DNA of 64,000 nucleotides from contig OZ021729.1 of NCBI GenBank assembly GCA_963978545.1, forward strand, positions 86,222,670 to 86,286,669, read 5' to 3'. The DNA is from Linyphia triangularis (Eukaryota; Arthropoda; Arachnida; Araneae; Linyphiidae). The notes beneath the pieces were generated by a model. That model was not told the origin of the DNA, made no database searches, and saw only the letters and a program-made list of their open reading frames with translations. Below are positions 23,520-35,105 of this stretch, in pieces. Position 1 is the first letter of the stretch. The number at the start of each line of letters is the position of its first letter. Position numbers and translations under genes: made by a program.

Positions 23520-23777
23520 ATATCTACGCGATATAATTTTAGGAATTCTCCTTTAAAGGAACATCGTTTTTGCTGGATATTAACTGAAGTTGGGTTTTTC
23601 TGTGATTTCATCAACTACTATAATAATACAGGATTCGTACGTTTTTAAAAAAACCTTGGAAAGTGCTCGAAAAAAAATCTTTCATTTTCATGTGCTTGAA
23701 AATCTTGAATTCTATAAAAATACGTTTAAAGTGCTTGAATGTCATTTTATTTTCTAAAGAATATCAATTCAAGCTGA

Positions 23778-23912
23778 TTAGAAAAGCCAGAATATAATAT
23801 TGAAGCCTATGTGTTAGATTCGCACTTTGCACCATGTACTTTGTGTGCCAAAAATGTCATGATGGGAGAAAGTGCTTTAAAAAACTATGCAAAGATTAAA
23901 AAATGGATTTAG
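23778..23912 (+). pseudogene. Transposase N-terminal zinc-finger fragment
   Basis: The frame reads LEKPEYNIEAYVLDSHFAPC then TLCAKNVMMGESALKNYAK and ends at TAG. The C-x2-C...G-x-SAL-x2-(H/Y)-A-K-x2-K layout is that of the degenerate BED/C2H2-like finger at the N-terminus of many arthropod and vertebrate hAT-type or zinc-finger transposase proteins. The second zinc-binding pair is not intact (Tyr in place of His). No start codon is seen. The fragment lies inside a fold-back repeat (23634-24620). Confidence 0.5.
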
Positions 23913-24009
23913 TTTCTTTAAGAAGTTTGATGGGGATTATTTGAACTATTTCTAATGATAAGAAATACCCCAAAGCGGATATATTTCGCAACAATCAACG
24001 TCGTCAGCT

Positions 24010-24173
24010 TGATGGAGGCGCATGTAATTGAGAACGAAGTTTTAGGCACGGAAATACTATGGACATTGAAAATTTTAAAAAAAAATAATAATATTAATCA
24101 CGGATCTTCCGAATTAAATGATAAATTATGTAATTGCATGTTAGCCGATAGCGTGATTGCTTTTAAATTCTAA
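24010..24173 (+). pseudogene. Transposase fragment downstream of the zinc-finger remnant
   Basis: In another frame, about 100 bp after the zinc-finger piece, the sequence reads MEAHVIENEVLGTEILWTLK, then, after a short A-rich part, a second segment ending ADSVIAFKF. The pattern 'E.lWxLK...SS...(10)...M..DS.IA..F' is what I know from proteins annotated as uncharacterised zinc-finger transposases. The frame shift and the A-run mark it as decayed. Together with 23778-23912 it represents the first quarter of such a protein. Confidence 0.45.
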
Positions 24174-24620
24174 TTTTTTTTTTTGTGGAGAAAAAAAAAT
24201 GCGTATTATTACAGTATTTATAATCAAGCCTTCAGAGTAGATTGGAAGACAGTTTAATCAATAAAGCTTTTGTATTATTATTTGAGACAATTAAATGGAT
24301 GTTCACGTACGATATTGGCTTAGTTACCAAGTGAGTACTAGCTACTTTACTTCTGTTTTTTATGGGACATAGTACCGCTTCTGATATATTGGAAGTTTTT
24401 TTTTTCTTTTTCTATTGTAATCTTAAAATTTTCTTTTAAGTGAAATTTAAAAAAACATGTTTTCCCCTATATACCCCCGATTTGAATACGTACCGTTTGC
24501 CAATAAAATTTTTATTTTATTATTATTTTTTTTAATGTATTTGTGTTGATAACGTCATCCATGAAAAGTGCTTAAAAAGTCCTTGAATTTTTTTTCTCCT
24601 TCAAGTGTACGAACCATGTA

Positions 24621-25516
24621 ATACTATTTTAGAAAAAAATTAATTAACTAGTTACAAAGCAGCCCCCCATCCCCCCCTTCAGAGTGTTTGAAGAACACTT
24701 GCTTTAACATCGCCATGCGAAAAGTCTATTTAAACATAAATATGCGATATTTAGGTGTTGTTGTGCGATAGTATGTTTATATTTATTTTTGTCAAAATTT
24801 GTCCAGAACATTTAGGCGTGAAATTTACATTAGTTTTCCACGAATTAATAAAGCCGAATAATTTCCTGTATAAATCGAAATGTACTCTTCCACTTTGAGA
24901 AATGGAATTCCGATAATTAGTAAGTGTTATTACAACCTGGCCAACTCATGTCAATCGTATTACATGTACAATCTAAATATTACAATCGTATTACATTAGT
25001 TTCAGTCGAACCCATGCGTAATTGCTAGGTTGTGTTTGAAATATTGTTTGAAGAGATGAAGTAAAATTGCGGGAGATTAACAAAAGTGGCATTATGTGGC
25101 ACAAATGAGCTTGTGCAAATATACCACGTATGCGTTTGCGCCAGTCAGTTCCCATACAAAGCTCTAGTTTGGTGGCAAATGATAGGTAAAAAGGATTTTC
25201 AACGTGTTGTTATGGATAGAACTGGATAAAGGCACATTAGAAGTAGATTTGTTGCCTTATCTTGTGTTTTCTGGGGCAGTTTTATTTTTGCCATCTATAG
25301 TATAGGTTTGATCGTATAGTACTGTGAAAGAACACAATAAGAATGAAGTGGAATTTATTATTTTGTGTAACAGATGTCCTACACAGTTTTGAATAATATT
25401 GAAATTTAATGCTGGTCTCGACAGAACATCTGTGTGAGAACTGTGAAACTCCGTGTGGTATTAGATTTAGAAAACCATTGCCTACTGGTGTAAGGCTATG
25501 ATCATTGAAATTTTAA
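24621..25516. other. No gene recognised
   Basis: AT-rich with C runs near 24663-24680 and a short inverted repeat of GTATTACATGTACAATCTAA-type sequence near 24955-25000. Nothing coding. Confidence 0.45.
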
Positions 25517-25878
25517 ACTGTTGTGCTGGTTTTTCTTCAGTGTATTCGTATAAAATACATCTTGGAAAAAATTAGGACAACTGTTGTGCTAGTTTTTCTT
25601 CTGTGTATTTGTATAAAATACATCTTGAAAAAAATCAGTACAACTGTTGTGCTAGTTTTTCTTCAATGTAATTTTATAAAATACATCTTGAATAAATCAG
25701 TACTACTGTTGTGCTAGTTTTTCTTGTGAAAATCAGTACTACTGTTTTGCTAGTTTTTCTTCAGTGTATTTGTATAAAATACATCTTGAATAAATCAGTA
25801 CTACTGTTGTGCTAGTTTTTCTTTAGCATATTTGTATAAAATACCTCTTGAAAAAATCAGCGCCACTGCTGAAAAATG
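25517..25878 (+). repeat. Tandem array, 61-63-bp unit
   Basis: ACTGTTGTGCTAGTTTTTCT starts units at 25517, 25580, 25643, 25704, 25741 (a shortened unit), 25803 and 25865. Each holds GTATAAAATACATCTTGAA. A 64-codon frame across it has no meaning beyond the repeat. Confidence 0.9.
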
Positions 25879-26330
25879 TTTTTTAGTTTTACTTCGAAAT
25901 ATGATTTTAATTTTTACTGCTATATGGATGTAGTTTTTTTGTGTTTTCATAACACGCGCGTTTATATTTTATACAATTTAAAATTGCTTCAAATGTCGAA
26001 TTATATGTTGAGTTTTTTCTTTCTTTTTTTTTTCAGTATGAAACACATAATTTTTTTTTTCATACCATGCTAGTTGTTTATATAGGACTTACAAACTAAA
26101 CTATTTCCTTCTTCAACTTTCGTTTGGAACACTTTTAAATCCAAGTTTTTTCGTGAAAGCTAACCAATTTTTCCATACCAGGCGTTTTCCTTATTGCACT
26201 TTCAATTTGGCTCTTGGTACCTACGGTTCTAATTATTTGAATTGGCGCTATCTGCTCCTTCTAATAAATGTTTTGGCTTTCACCCAAACTTCGTCACCTT
26301 TTATGATGGCACCCCCCCCCCCCCAATTAG

Positions 26331-26545
26331 TAATCTTTTCGGGAACTTGTCGATTGAATGCGTCCAGGCTTTAAATAGAAAGTATTGGAACCCGATAGTT
26401 CCCCCGAAAGAATTCGAAACAACTTGGAAGTGGTATAGTGCTTCATACTTGACTCCATATTTCGTTATTAAAAATCAGCTGCATCAAAAAGAATTTCTCT
26501 TTAACCATGGACAGCGTTATGAGTTCGAATGGCTGAAATCAACGA
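26331..26545 (+). CDS. Candidate internal exon, unknown product
   Basis: A C-tract ending AATTAG precedes an open frame of 71 codons that is followed by a consensus donor (GTAAGTAT). The peptide includes SIECVQALNRKYWNPIVPP and FETTWKWYSASYLTPYFVI and looks protein-like, but I recognise no domain. It ends with one base (A) of a codon. The first recognised ADAM exon 19 kb downstream opens with two bases, so the two are phase-compatible (one chance in three). If not spliced, the frame runs to TGA at 26563, with AATAAA at 26606. Confidence 0.2.
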
Positions 26546-26758
26546 GTAAGTATGAATTGGAGTGACAGCGGACATAATTGAAAAATTAAAGAAAACCACT
26601 GTTGTAATAAAGATTATAAAAAGGTTCTTCTTCCATATCTAACTGTAATTTTTTATAACTTGAGAGGTTTCTGCTTTGCAATCAAATGAAGCTAATTGAA
26701 TTACTACCATACTTTCCCCATCTAATCCCGTGTAATAGATTTGTATTTGTTACTCTAA

Positions 26759-27000
26759 CTATACTAAACTCCAACTTAACTTGACATCACTAGACGATAG
26801 ATCTTCACCGTGCTCATAGGCATTTAATCCATTTTAGCGGAGTGAAGACATAATCCTCGCCAAACCTTATAGCCTTTTTGTTCTCTACAGGGTTGTGGTT
26901 TGGCGAACGCTTTCACGCCGCCAAAATGGATTAAATGCCTATGAGCACGATGAAGATCTATCGTCTAGTGATGTCAAGTTAAGCTGTAGTTTAGTATAGT
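26759..27000. mobile_element. TA-flanked fold-back element, copy 2
   Basis: Same arms and the same loop (TACAGGGTTGTGGTTTGGCG) as 16823-17063, again between TA dinucleotides. Arms differ by several paired and unpaired changes. Confidence 0.85.
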
Positions 27001-27127
27001 CTTGGGGAGAGTTGTAGATCTATATGGTGGGGAGCTTCCAAAACAAATCACGCGCTATCTAGAATTCAAAAATCAGTGATGTCGATCGCAAAACTGCAAG
27101 AAATAAATATAGCCCATAAAAACACGA

Positions 27128-27590
27128 GTTTTTAAAAAAATCCTTTATATGCATTGTCAATTTTTACATTCATTTTAACATTAGCGCCGTAATCAAAAAC
27201 ATTTCTATCAGCAAAATAGGCGGCAAACTAAGTTTCAAAATTTATTTATTAAAAATGAAGATGAATCTCGCATCCAAATATCATTTATTTATTCTGATTA
27301 AAGTAATTTCGTTATTTAATTATTAATTAAAATTTGGCAACAGGAAAGAGTTTCAACAACGGGATTAGATGACGGCAAATTGGTTTATTAGTATTCCGTA
27401 ATAAGCGACATTTCAGTGAGAGTAGCAGCCCCAAAATTTACTAGAATGCATCAACATCGAACCTATCTGCCAAGTTTCAGTCCGATTGGATCACCGCTAG
27501 GGGGTTAATTAGGCCTCGGCAGATTTCGCTTCCATCGACAAATATACATACACGCTAAATCAAAGTTAACACGAAGGATTTAAAAATGCA
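27128..27590 (+). mobile_element. AAATCCTTT-ended repeat, copy 3
   Basis: Full-length copy: starts AAAAACACGAGTTTTTAAAA, ends GTTAACACGAAGGATTTAAA. It lies between the inner fold-back copy 2 and the long fold-back copy 2. Confidence 0.75.
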
Positions 27591-27778
27591 TCTAATTAAA
27601 GACTTCTCCCCACTCCATTTCAAAACTCCTTCTTCCTAAATGACAGATGCAAATCAGTTTAAAGGTATCGGCGAGAAAGTACGCTAAGATTCGACTTAAA
27701 GCGTTTGAAATATTGCACACCCGAACAACGAAGTAAATAACGCAGGGAACTAACTGTCTTGGCTTCGAAAACCTCATA

Positions 27779-28433
27779 GACTGAGAGGCGACTGCAATTT
27801 TTGTACCACATCGAACATCATTCTGATTTATTTATAGAAATTAGAGAAAAGTGAGTAGATTACGAATCCACTGGTCTGCCGTGACAAAAATGGCCGAAAC
27901 TGGTCAAAAATCGACTTTTAATAAGTTGAACTAAATCCAATTGCCAAATGTGCTATAACTTGCCAAATAATGAGCATTTTTTTTTATTTGGTAACCCTCA
28001 CTCTTTAATTATCAATTAAGAAGGTTGCAGACGATTCAGATATCTGGCGACGGGCTACTTGCATCTATTAAAAGGGAGCCAAGTTGCCAATAAACATTAC
28101 GTCACGGATGACATAACTGATTTTGCCAATTTGGCTTACTTTTAAAAGATACACATTTTCGAAGCCAGAGATCAAAAATCGTTAGCGCTTTTTCTCATTG
28201 AAAATCAAAATGCAGGATTGCCAGACAAAAAGGTTTGTTCTCTTTTTGGCAAGCTATGACATATTTGGCAATCGCATTTTAGTTCAACTCATTCCAAGTC
28301 GATTTTTGATCAGTTTCTTCCATTTTTGCCACGGCAGACCAGTGGATTCCTAATCTACTCACTTTTCTCCAATTTCTATAAAAAAATTCAGAATGATGTT
28401 CGATGGGGTCCAAAAATTGCAGTCGCCTCTCGT
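27779..28433. mobile_element. Long fold-back element, TAGACTGAGAGG family, copy 2
   Basis: Same terminal and central sequences as 7312-7978, with the centre in the opposite order. The chance open frames within it come from the arms. Confidence 0.8.
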
Positions 28434-28718
28434 TATCACCATATTTTCTCCACCTTGACGCCACTTATTAAATATTGCCGAATCGGCGTTATTTTGTTGT
28501 CAAACGGCGCAATCTTTACAAGCTTGTGCTTTCACTTATAAACTACATGCGTCCTAACTTGCAACTATTTGTTTGTCCAGTAGTCATAATCCCTTAACCG
28601 TATCCAGTGAATGTTGACTGTCATTAAATTATGTGTAAAAAGGATCTTTTAGAGAGGCATCACTTAAAAACGAGCTCATAATAAGAATCATTCCCTATAC
28701 TCGCTATGTTAGAATCTT

Positions 28719-29040
28719 CTAGCCCAGTGCATTTAGAAACTACGTTGTGTAAAACTTTGAAATTTGGTGAGTAGGTACGAAAATGATCACTTAATGAAAT
28801 GACATTAATTAAAAACTCGAAAATTGCGTCCAATATGTTTTATTTTATATTTGAAATCCTTACGTCAATGCATATGCAGTGGCTCCACCTGGTTTTGTGT
28901 TTTGGTATTTTAATTTTCATTTATTATAGATAGACATTAAAGTAAAACAATTTATGTCATTTGATTCAGTGATCTTTTTCGTACCTACTCACCAAATGTC
29001 AGGGTTTTATTGAAAGTAGTTTCTAAATGCACTGGGCTAG
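28719..29040. mobile_element. Fold-back element, CTAGCCCAGTGC family, copy 2
   Basis: Uninterrupted copy of 322 bp with perfect terminal repeats of about 25 bp (CTAGCCCAGTGCATTTAGAA...). The centre is inverted relative to copy 1. Similarity to copy 1 extends a further 30 bp outside the left end. Confidence 0.8.
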
Positions 29041-30738
29041 TTGTCAGCATCTTTGATTACTTCTCAATAAACGTCTCAACATTATTAAGAAAAATTCTTC
29101 GAGGAAAGTACGTATTATTTATGAGAGTATGGTACTTGGTACTATGGTATTTTCACTTGATATTTAAATAAGTATTTCATGCATGTAAGAAACTTTTTTT
29201 CATTTCATTAAAATATCGAAATATGTTCACGATAAATTAGTTCCGATCATCGCGTTCAAAGAGTAAAGGCGCATATTTCTTGGATTAGGCGGGAACAATT
29301 GGAAATAGCTAATTCGTGACGTCACGAGGGGCAATTCGGTTTGGTTAAACAGAAATTAGGTTCGTCGCGTGACCAATCAGATCCTTGATCCAGCCCCAGT
29401 TGACGGTTCGATCTCCGCTCCATTTTTTAAATAGTAAATAAATTTTTTCATGCCTTGTTTCCGAGAGCCGTGGTTGCAGATGTAAAAGATGGCGCATTTT
29501 AAAAGCGGAAATTAATGGGGTAAAGAAATAATAATAATAAGATAAAACATTTTTAAAATTTGGTGAAGTGGAATAGCTATTGCTGGATTTGATTCGGTTT
29601 GTTTAAAATAAAAATGACATTTTTCGGAAGATAACTTTTTTGCGCATAAAAACTGATAATCAATAACCGCTGTGTTTCGAATTTGAAGTTGGCCCATAAA
29701 GAATTGTTTAAAATGGGATTGATTCTTGGATAGAACACGAATGGCGTTGTTTGATGGAGGATCAGATGAAATCGATTAGAAAGAAGTTGTCTTTTTTTCT
29801 GAGGATTTATCTTCATAAGTTTAAGTTTTTCATAAGCATAAAAGCATAGTTTTAAAGAAATCCTTTTTATGCATCGTTAATTTCTGTATTCATTGACATA
29901 GCACCGATATTAAAAGCATTTCTATCAGCTAAATGTGTGGCAAACTACGGTTCAAATATTTATTAAAAATGAACGTGAATTTGCGCCGTTCGCAGAGCTG
30001 CTCTTTTGTGCTTGCATAATGCTTCCCTTTTTTGTGATACACGTACCGTTCCAACGCTCTTTAGGGTTTCCGCATGCGCTGAAAATTTTGCGACCGGAAA
30101 AGTAGGTGTTGCCATTCGAAAATGTAGAGTTTCTGTAACCGTAACCGTGAGCGCCATTTTGTTACTATTCACAGAATCTTGAGCTCATACCTCTGAATAA
30201 CTATAGCTGAAATCTCATCTTGATCTGTTGAACGGAACGGAAGCTAGAGGTTCATATATCGGCCAAAGTTTCTTTATGACCACCCTGGGTGTCAAAAATA
30301 ATTTTCATTCGTAAAATATTAAAATAAAAATTGAATTTCGAATAAATATTTCGTGTAAATTGTATTAAAATGTTTGTATATTCATCATTTTTCAACGGGT
30401 ACCTTAAGAATTTTACAACTTTGTTGTATTAAATTAATGATTGAAGCTTCGGTTTCTATTATTGGACATTAAAATGGTGATGGAGAAACTGTAAAACAAT
30501 TTGACAGCATGTGAAATAATAATAGTAATAATTCAGTTTTGCGTAATTTTGATTCTTTTTTATTTTTCATTATTTTGTTAATGTAACTCTTTTAAATATC
30601 TTTAAATTTTTCTTTCGTTAAATTATTTTATCGTCGTAGCCCTAACATTTATCGTACTATATAGCTCAGCAAAAACAAATTGATGAGATTTGATTTCTCC
30701 CTTTTAATCCCAATATTTAAAGGTTGATAGAGCACTCA
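29041..30738. other. No gene recognised; two GC-richer promoter-like blocks
   Basis: A block at 29270-29480 has CGTGACGTCACG and ACCAATCAG; another at 29990-30170 has GCATGCGC and GCGCCATTTTG. These resemble CRE, CCAAT, NRF1 and YY1 motifs, but no downstream frame supports a promoter. The 69-codon minus frame 29963-30172 is unrecognised. Confidence 0.35.
29845..29985 (+). mobile_element. AAATCCTTT-ended repeat, copy 4, partial
   Basis: Left third only (GAAATCCTTTTTATGCAT ... TATTAAAAATGAACGTGAA). It stops at an unrelated GC-richer block. Confidence 0.65.
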
Positions 30739-30742
30739 ATAT

Positions 30743-31498
30743 TGTTGCGTGGACGGGTTCGAAAGATTTGAAGCCAAAGCAGATCAAAACTTGCAGAAAT
30801 TTATTCCAAAATAACTCTTCACAGTTCTCTTACAGTTCCAGAACTTCTCGTTCTAGTAGACACAATACAGCTCTTTTCATAACAATAGAGCACAAAACAG
30901 CAGTTAAAAACTTGACAACACAACTGCTAAATCACCGCAAAAGACAATGCAATACAGTTCGCTTTAGAACTACTCGGAATGTTCGCTGAGACTCAGTAAT
31001 TCCAGTCAACTAACTCAATGACTCAAAATCGACAACAACTACTAACCCTACTCACGGCCGCCCTTATATAGGAGTGGTGAATCTTCGCGAAACTTCCAGA
31101 GAGAGAAATTTGGAGAACTTTCCAGGTCGTAGTCTAAAAGTCCTATACATGTACATGGGATACATGTACCGAAAATGTCGCCAAGTTTGACGACATTTGG
31201 CGATTTCTAGCAAAATTTGGCGACAAAAATTAGACGCCAAAACCATCGCCAACTTGGCTATATCTCGCCAATTTGGCGAGATTGCCATTACCATAATGTT
31301 AAATGCCCTGCTCCATGTAAAACTCGCTTTCTATCGTTACCTCTGTAAAACTCGTTATCAAGCATCAAGAGGCCCATGCACTGCAGGGAAACAAACTTAG
31401 ACGAACTATTGCACTGCCTTATGCAAAATGTACATAAATTTTCTTATTTACAAAATTAACACAACGAAATATTTACAAATATACCTAAATTCGTAACA
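30743..31498 (-). mobile_element. Solo-LTR family 1, copy G
   Basis: Complete LTR of 756 bp with ATAT on both sides (30739-30742, 31499-31502). TGTTGCG and CGTAACA ends are intact. Confidence 0.92.
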
Positions 31499-31506
31499 AT
31501 ATTTAT

Positions 31507-31960
31507 TTTAATTGTAAAAAGTTGTGTACTGTTTTATTTGTGTTATAGAGGATTCCTGTTTTATAGTTGAGGCTGTAAAATATTCATAATTAAAATATGA
31601 CTGAACAAAATCAATTGAAAATAATGGATTTTTCCATCTTAACTCTTATTTTCAGTAGTTTGTACAGCCTTCAGGATTCATTTGAATTGTAAAAATAAAT
31701 TATATATTACTTTATTTGTTTTATAGAGGAGTTGTGTTTTATCGTAGTTGCTTTAAAATTTTATTTACTTAAATACAAACAAAAACTCATTAAAAATATT
31801 CGATTTCTTCATCTTAATCCCTATTTTCAATGGTCGGCTTAGCCCTATAAAGATTGATTTTAATTGTAAAATGTTATATATACTATTTTATTTTTTATTA
31901 AGGAGCAACTTTGGAGCGTTATTGCTTTTCGTAAAATATATCTATATAAATATTTAACAT
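31507..31960 (+). repeat. Diverged tandem repeat, about 178-bp unit, 2.5 copies
   Basis: TTGTAAAA...TTTATTTGTNTTATAGAGGA recurs near 31507, 31687 and 31870, with TTCTTCATCTTAA...TATTTTCA blocks between. It begins at the end of LTR copy G. Confidence 0.65.
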
Positions 31961-32326
31961 AGCTATTTTTTTTGACTGCTAAAATTTCCATGGAACACAT
32001 GAAAATCTTCGGTACGCAAATACTAAAACCGTAAGCCACGTTTTTATGTTATAAGTTAGTAAGTAACAGTGCGTATTAATTATGCTTTTAAATAATTTAT
32101 TTTTATTGAACTAATTTCCACGTTCACCCAGGAGGTATAGTTCATGAACGCATTACCCCTTTTTTTTTTATATAAAGCAGGCGGATTCCCCAGTAGGTAT
32201 ATTTCCTGCTGTACTTTGTGTTCCATACACAAAGCCACAAAAAAAGTCGAGAAATCGTATTATGAAAATGTCAGGAGATCACTGTCTTTAAGTTACAAGG
32301 CAAGTGATACTTACAAAGTCTTAGTC

Positions 32327-32425
32327 ACGGAGTCACAATTGGAATGTCATTATTAGGAAGTCATTATCGGAAAGTCACAATCAGGAATCATAGTTGGGAA
32401 GTCAAATCCAGGAAGTCATAGATCG
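32327..32425 (+). repeat. Short degenerate repeat, GGAAGTCA motif
   Basis: GGAAGTCA/GGAATCA-type motifs recur about every 17-19 bp, just downstream (in minus sense) of the 99-codon frame. Role unknown. Confidence 0.5.
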
Positions 32426-32458
32426 GTAAAGTCCCAAATTGTTTGTCAGTAGTTCTTT

Positions 32459-32758
32459 TTAGCCGGTGAAGCAGCAAAGAATGCGTTTGGAAATAAAGCG
32501 TTTGAAACGTGTCCACTTCCCGGTGTCTTTTCGGGTGTTGATGACCGGGGTGGCAGCTGCTTTTGGCTGGTTGGTGGCGATGCACCAGGCGATGAATAAA
32601 GCCACCTCTTCTGGTCTTGCTTCCAGCATTCCGGCGTATGTGATCCCTCCGGCGACTGCTGCTGCATCCGCAAGAATCTCGAGTTCCGTCTCCTCCTGGA
32701 TTGTAGAAAGTGATGGATGGTATTTGCGCTTAGTCACTCCTTCCACTGGAAACTCCAT
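32459..32758 (-). CDS. Possible small protein, 99 codons, no family recognised
   Basis: The frame runs from an ATG with a favourable context (CAAAATGG) to TAG. It is clearly richer in G+C than the AT-rich flanks. The protein starts MEFPVEGVTKRKYHPSLSTI, has an acidic helix (EETELEILADAAA), a hydrophobic Ala-rich middle and a basic Cys-containing end (FISKRILCCFTG). On the same strand TATAAAAAG lies about 30 bases upstream. The frame is open a further 48 codons upstream to 32902, but that part is AT-rich. A 99-codon frame is also open on the + strand, so strand choice rests on composition and the TATA box. It could be a short gene, a retrocopy fragment or a domesticated remnant. Confidence 0.3.
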   Translation of the reverse strand: MEFPVEGVTKRKYHPSLSTIQEETELEILADAAAVAGGITYAGMLEARPEEVALFIAWCIATNQPKAAATPVINTRKDTGKWTRFKRFISKRILCCFTG

Positions 32759-32920
32759 TTTGTAAATCATTTCAAAATCACAGCTTTTTATACTACAAAT
32801 AGCAGTTATTTCAAGACAAATCTCGATAAACGTCAAATTATCAGCTTTTACTTGTCTGATCTGAATGAAGCCTCTGTTACAATTGACTACAGTACGTTTC
32901 ATTGTTACTGCTTAGTTTAG

Positions 32921-34100
32921 AAAATATAGTATTGAAATTAGATAGACACTTGTAGAAAGCATTGTTATTGTCCGCTACAATATATCAGCAATCAAGTACA
33001 CTATTCTTGTGAAAATCTGCAATAAATTCCCTTTTTATTAATGGTAGTTTTACTTCGTATGTAATAATGTCTTCCGGTCATTAGGAAAAAAAATTAAAGC
33101 AATATCGATAAAATTATTATTTAACGCTCAATCGATGACCAAAATACTTTAGAAACGAGGCAACGTGATCACTTCCCTTGTAAACATGAAAAAATAAACG
33201 TAAAACCCAGTAAATGTACACACTAATACCAGCACGGCATCACATTGGCTCAACTATGCTTACCATTTTACCAGGTTCCTTATGAATGCTTATACCATAC
33301 ATTTATACCTTCATTTCATCAAATGCATTGTCTAACATAAAATGTACTATTCGGAAAATGTCCAGCCAGTAGTTGCGTCATCAACGTTGACAATATCCCA
33401 TTCAAAAGAATGATGGCAACGCACATAGTTGTACCCTTATAAAGATTTGCCAATAAATGTGAAATAATTTGCATTTGGAAAACCTTGCCTGTTCTTACTT
33501 ATTTCTAATCTCGTACGAACCTTTAATTTTTTTTAACGTATTGCACACATCTTTATATTAGAGCCTAGGATCTAACCCATGACCTACATGACATGGCTAT
33601 ACTTATTGCATACACGGAACGTATCCCGCATAAATCAGGTAAAAAAATTAACTCATAAAAACCAAGTTTTTAATATATTAGGGGGATCCTTTCACTGCTC
33701 GCTAACGCTCGCTAACCTCCGGAGAATGCTATTGATTGAATCAATTTTTCTCTGTTTTTAAAATTTATTCCTCCTTAGAGTGAACTTGGTTTGATAAACC
33801 ATTGAAAGTTTGTTACAAAAATAAAGATTTATAAAATGAAAAATATTATAAATGGGGAAGGAAAGACAGAGGTCAGTTACAGAAAAATATGCGATGCTTC
33901 ATAACATACACAATTTCTTGACATTTGCGAACATGACAATGATGTTACAGTTAAACGTATACATACATTGAGGAACTTGTATAAATAAATTGGTTTATCA
34001 AGTTTTAATTCTCTGACATTTCTATTAATTAGGTTTCCAGCAAACATACTTTAACTCTCTAGTTTCTTCAACAGACAATACTGATTTCTACGAATCATAC
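32921..34100. other. No gene recognised
   Basis: AT-rich, with no repeat family noted and no credible frame. Confidence 0.45.
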
Positions 34101-34101
34101 T

Positions 34102-34836
34102 GGGTTCGAAAGACTTGAAGCCAAAGCAGATCAAAACTTGCAGAAATTTATTCCAATATAACTCCAGAACTTCTCGTTCTAGTAGACTCAATACAGCTCT
34201 TCACACAACAATAGAGCACAAAACAGCAGTTAAAAACTTAACAACACAATTGCTAAAATCGCCGCAAAAGACAATGCAATACAGTTCACTTTCGGAACTC
34301 TCTGAATGCTCGCTGAGAGACAGCTAACTCAGTAACCCCAATCAACTAATAAACTCCAATCAGTCAGTAACTCAACTAACTAACTCCACTCACGGCCGGC
34401 CTTACATAGGAAGTCAATACCTCGTGAATCTTCTAGAGATAGAAATTTGGAGGACTTTCCAGATCGTAGTTGAAAAGTCCTATACATGTACATGGGGACC
34501 GAAAATGTCGCCAAATGGTTGCCAAGTCTAGCGACATTTGACGATTTCTCACCAAATTTGGCGACAAAAATTAGTCGCCAAAACCGTCGCCAACTTGGCT
34601 CTATCTCGCCAATTTGACGAGATTTCCATTACCATAATGTTAAATACCCTACTCCTTGTAAAACTCGCTTCCCAGCGTTACTTCTGTAAAACTCGTTATC
34701 AAGCATCGAGACACACATTGCGGGGAAGCAAACTAATGACGAACTATTGCACTGCCTTATGCGAAATGTACATAAATTTTACTATTTACAAAATTAACAC
34801 TACGAAATATTTACAAATATACAAAAATTCGTAACA
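34102..34836 (-). mobile_element. Solo-LTR family 1, copy H
   Basis: It has lost the last bases of U5 (begins at GGGTTCGAAAGACTTG) but is otherwise complete to CGTAACA, followed by an (AT)n run. Confidence 0.9.
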
Positions 34837-35105
34837 ATATATATATATAGATTAATTCTCCCAACTTTTTCTAAAAAAGGAAAAAAACTCAATCTGAAAA
34901 GGAAAAAACAAAAAGAAGAAAAGGAACGTTTATTCTTTCATTAATTCTTTTTCGAATCATTTCGTTCTTCTCCTTCATTCAATCTTGTCCACTTCTTTGA
35001 CCTCATCTCCAGGGACCATATTTCAAGTCCTGCGGCGAAATAGGTCTCCACCACCAAGATTACGATGACGTGAAAGGTTTTTTTTTTTTACCATGAGTAA
35101 AGCCT

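Larger units (their letters stand above)
23634..24620. mobile_element. Degenerate DNA transposon with transposase fragments
   Basis: The ends GATTCGTACGTTTTTAAAA and AGTGTACGAACC are loosely inverted, with CTTGAA/AAGTGCTT sub-terminal motifs like those in the CAGGGTT-ended family. It holds the two transposase pseudogene pieces (23778-23912 and 24010-24173), then a non-coding remainder. The central and C-terminal transposase regions are gone. Confidence 0.6.

Noticed and set aside
25523..25717. 64-codon frame with internal protein repeats
   Set aside because: The repeats come from the 62-bp DNA tandem array. The unit length is not consistently a multiple of three, and the frame breaks in later units.
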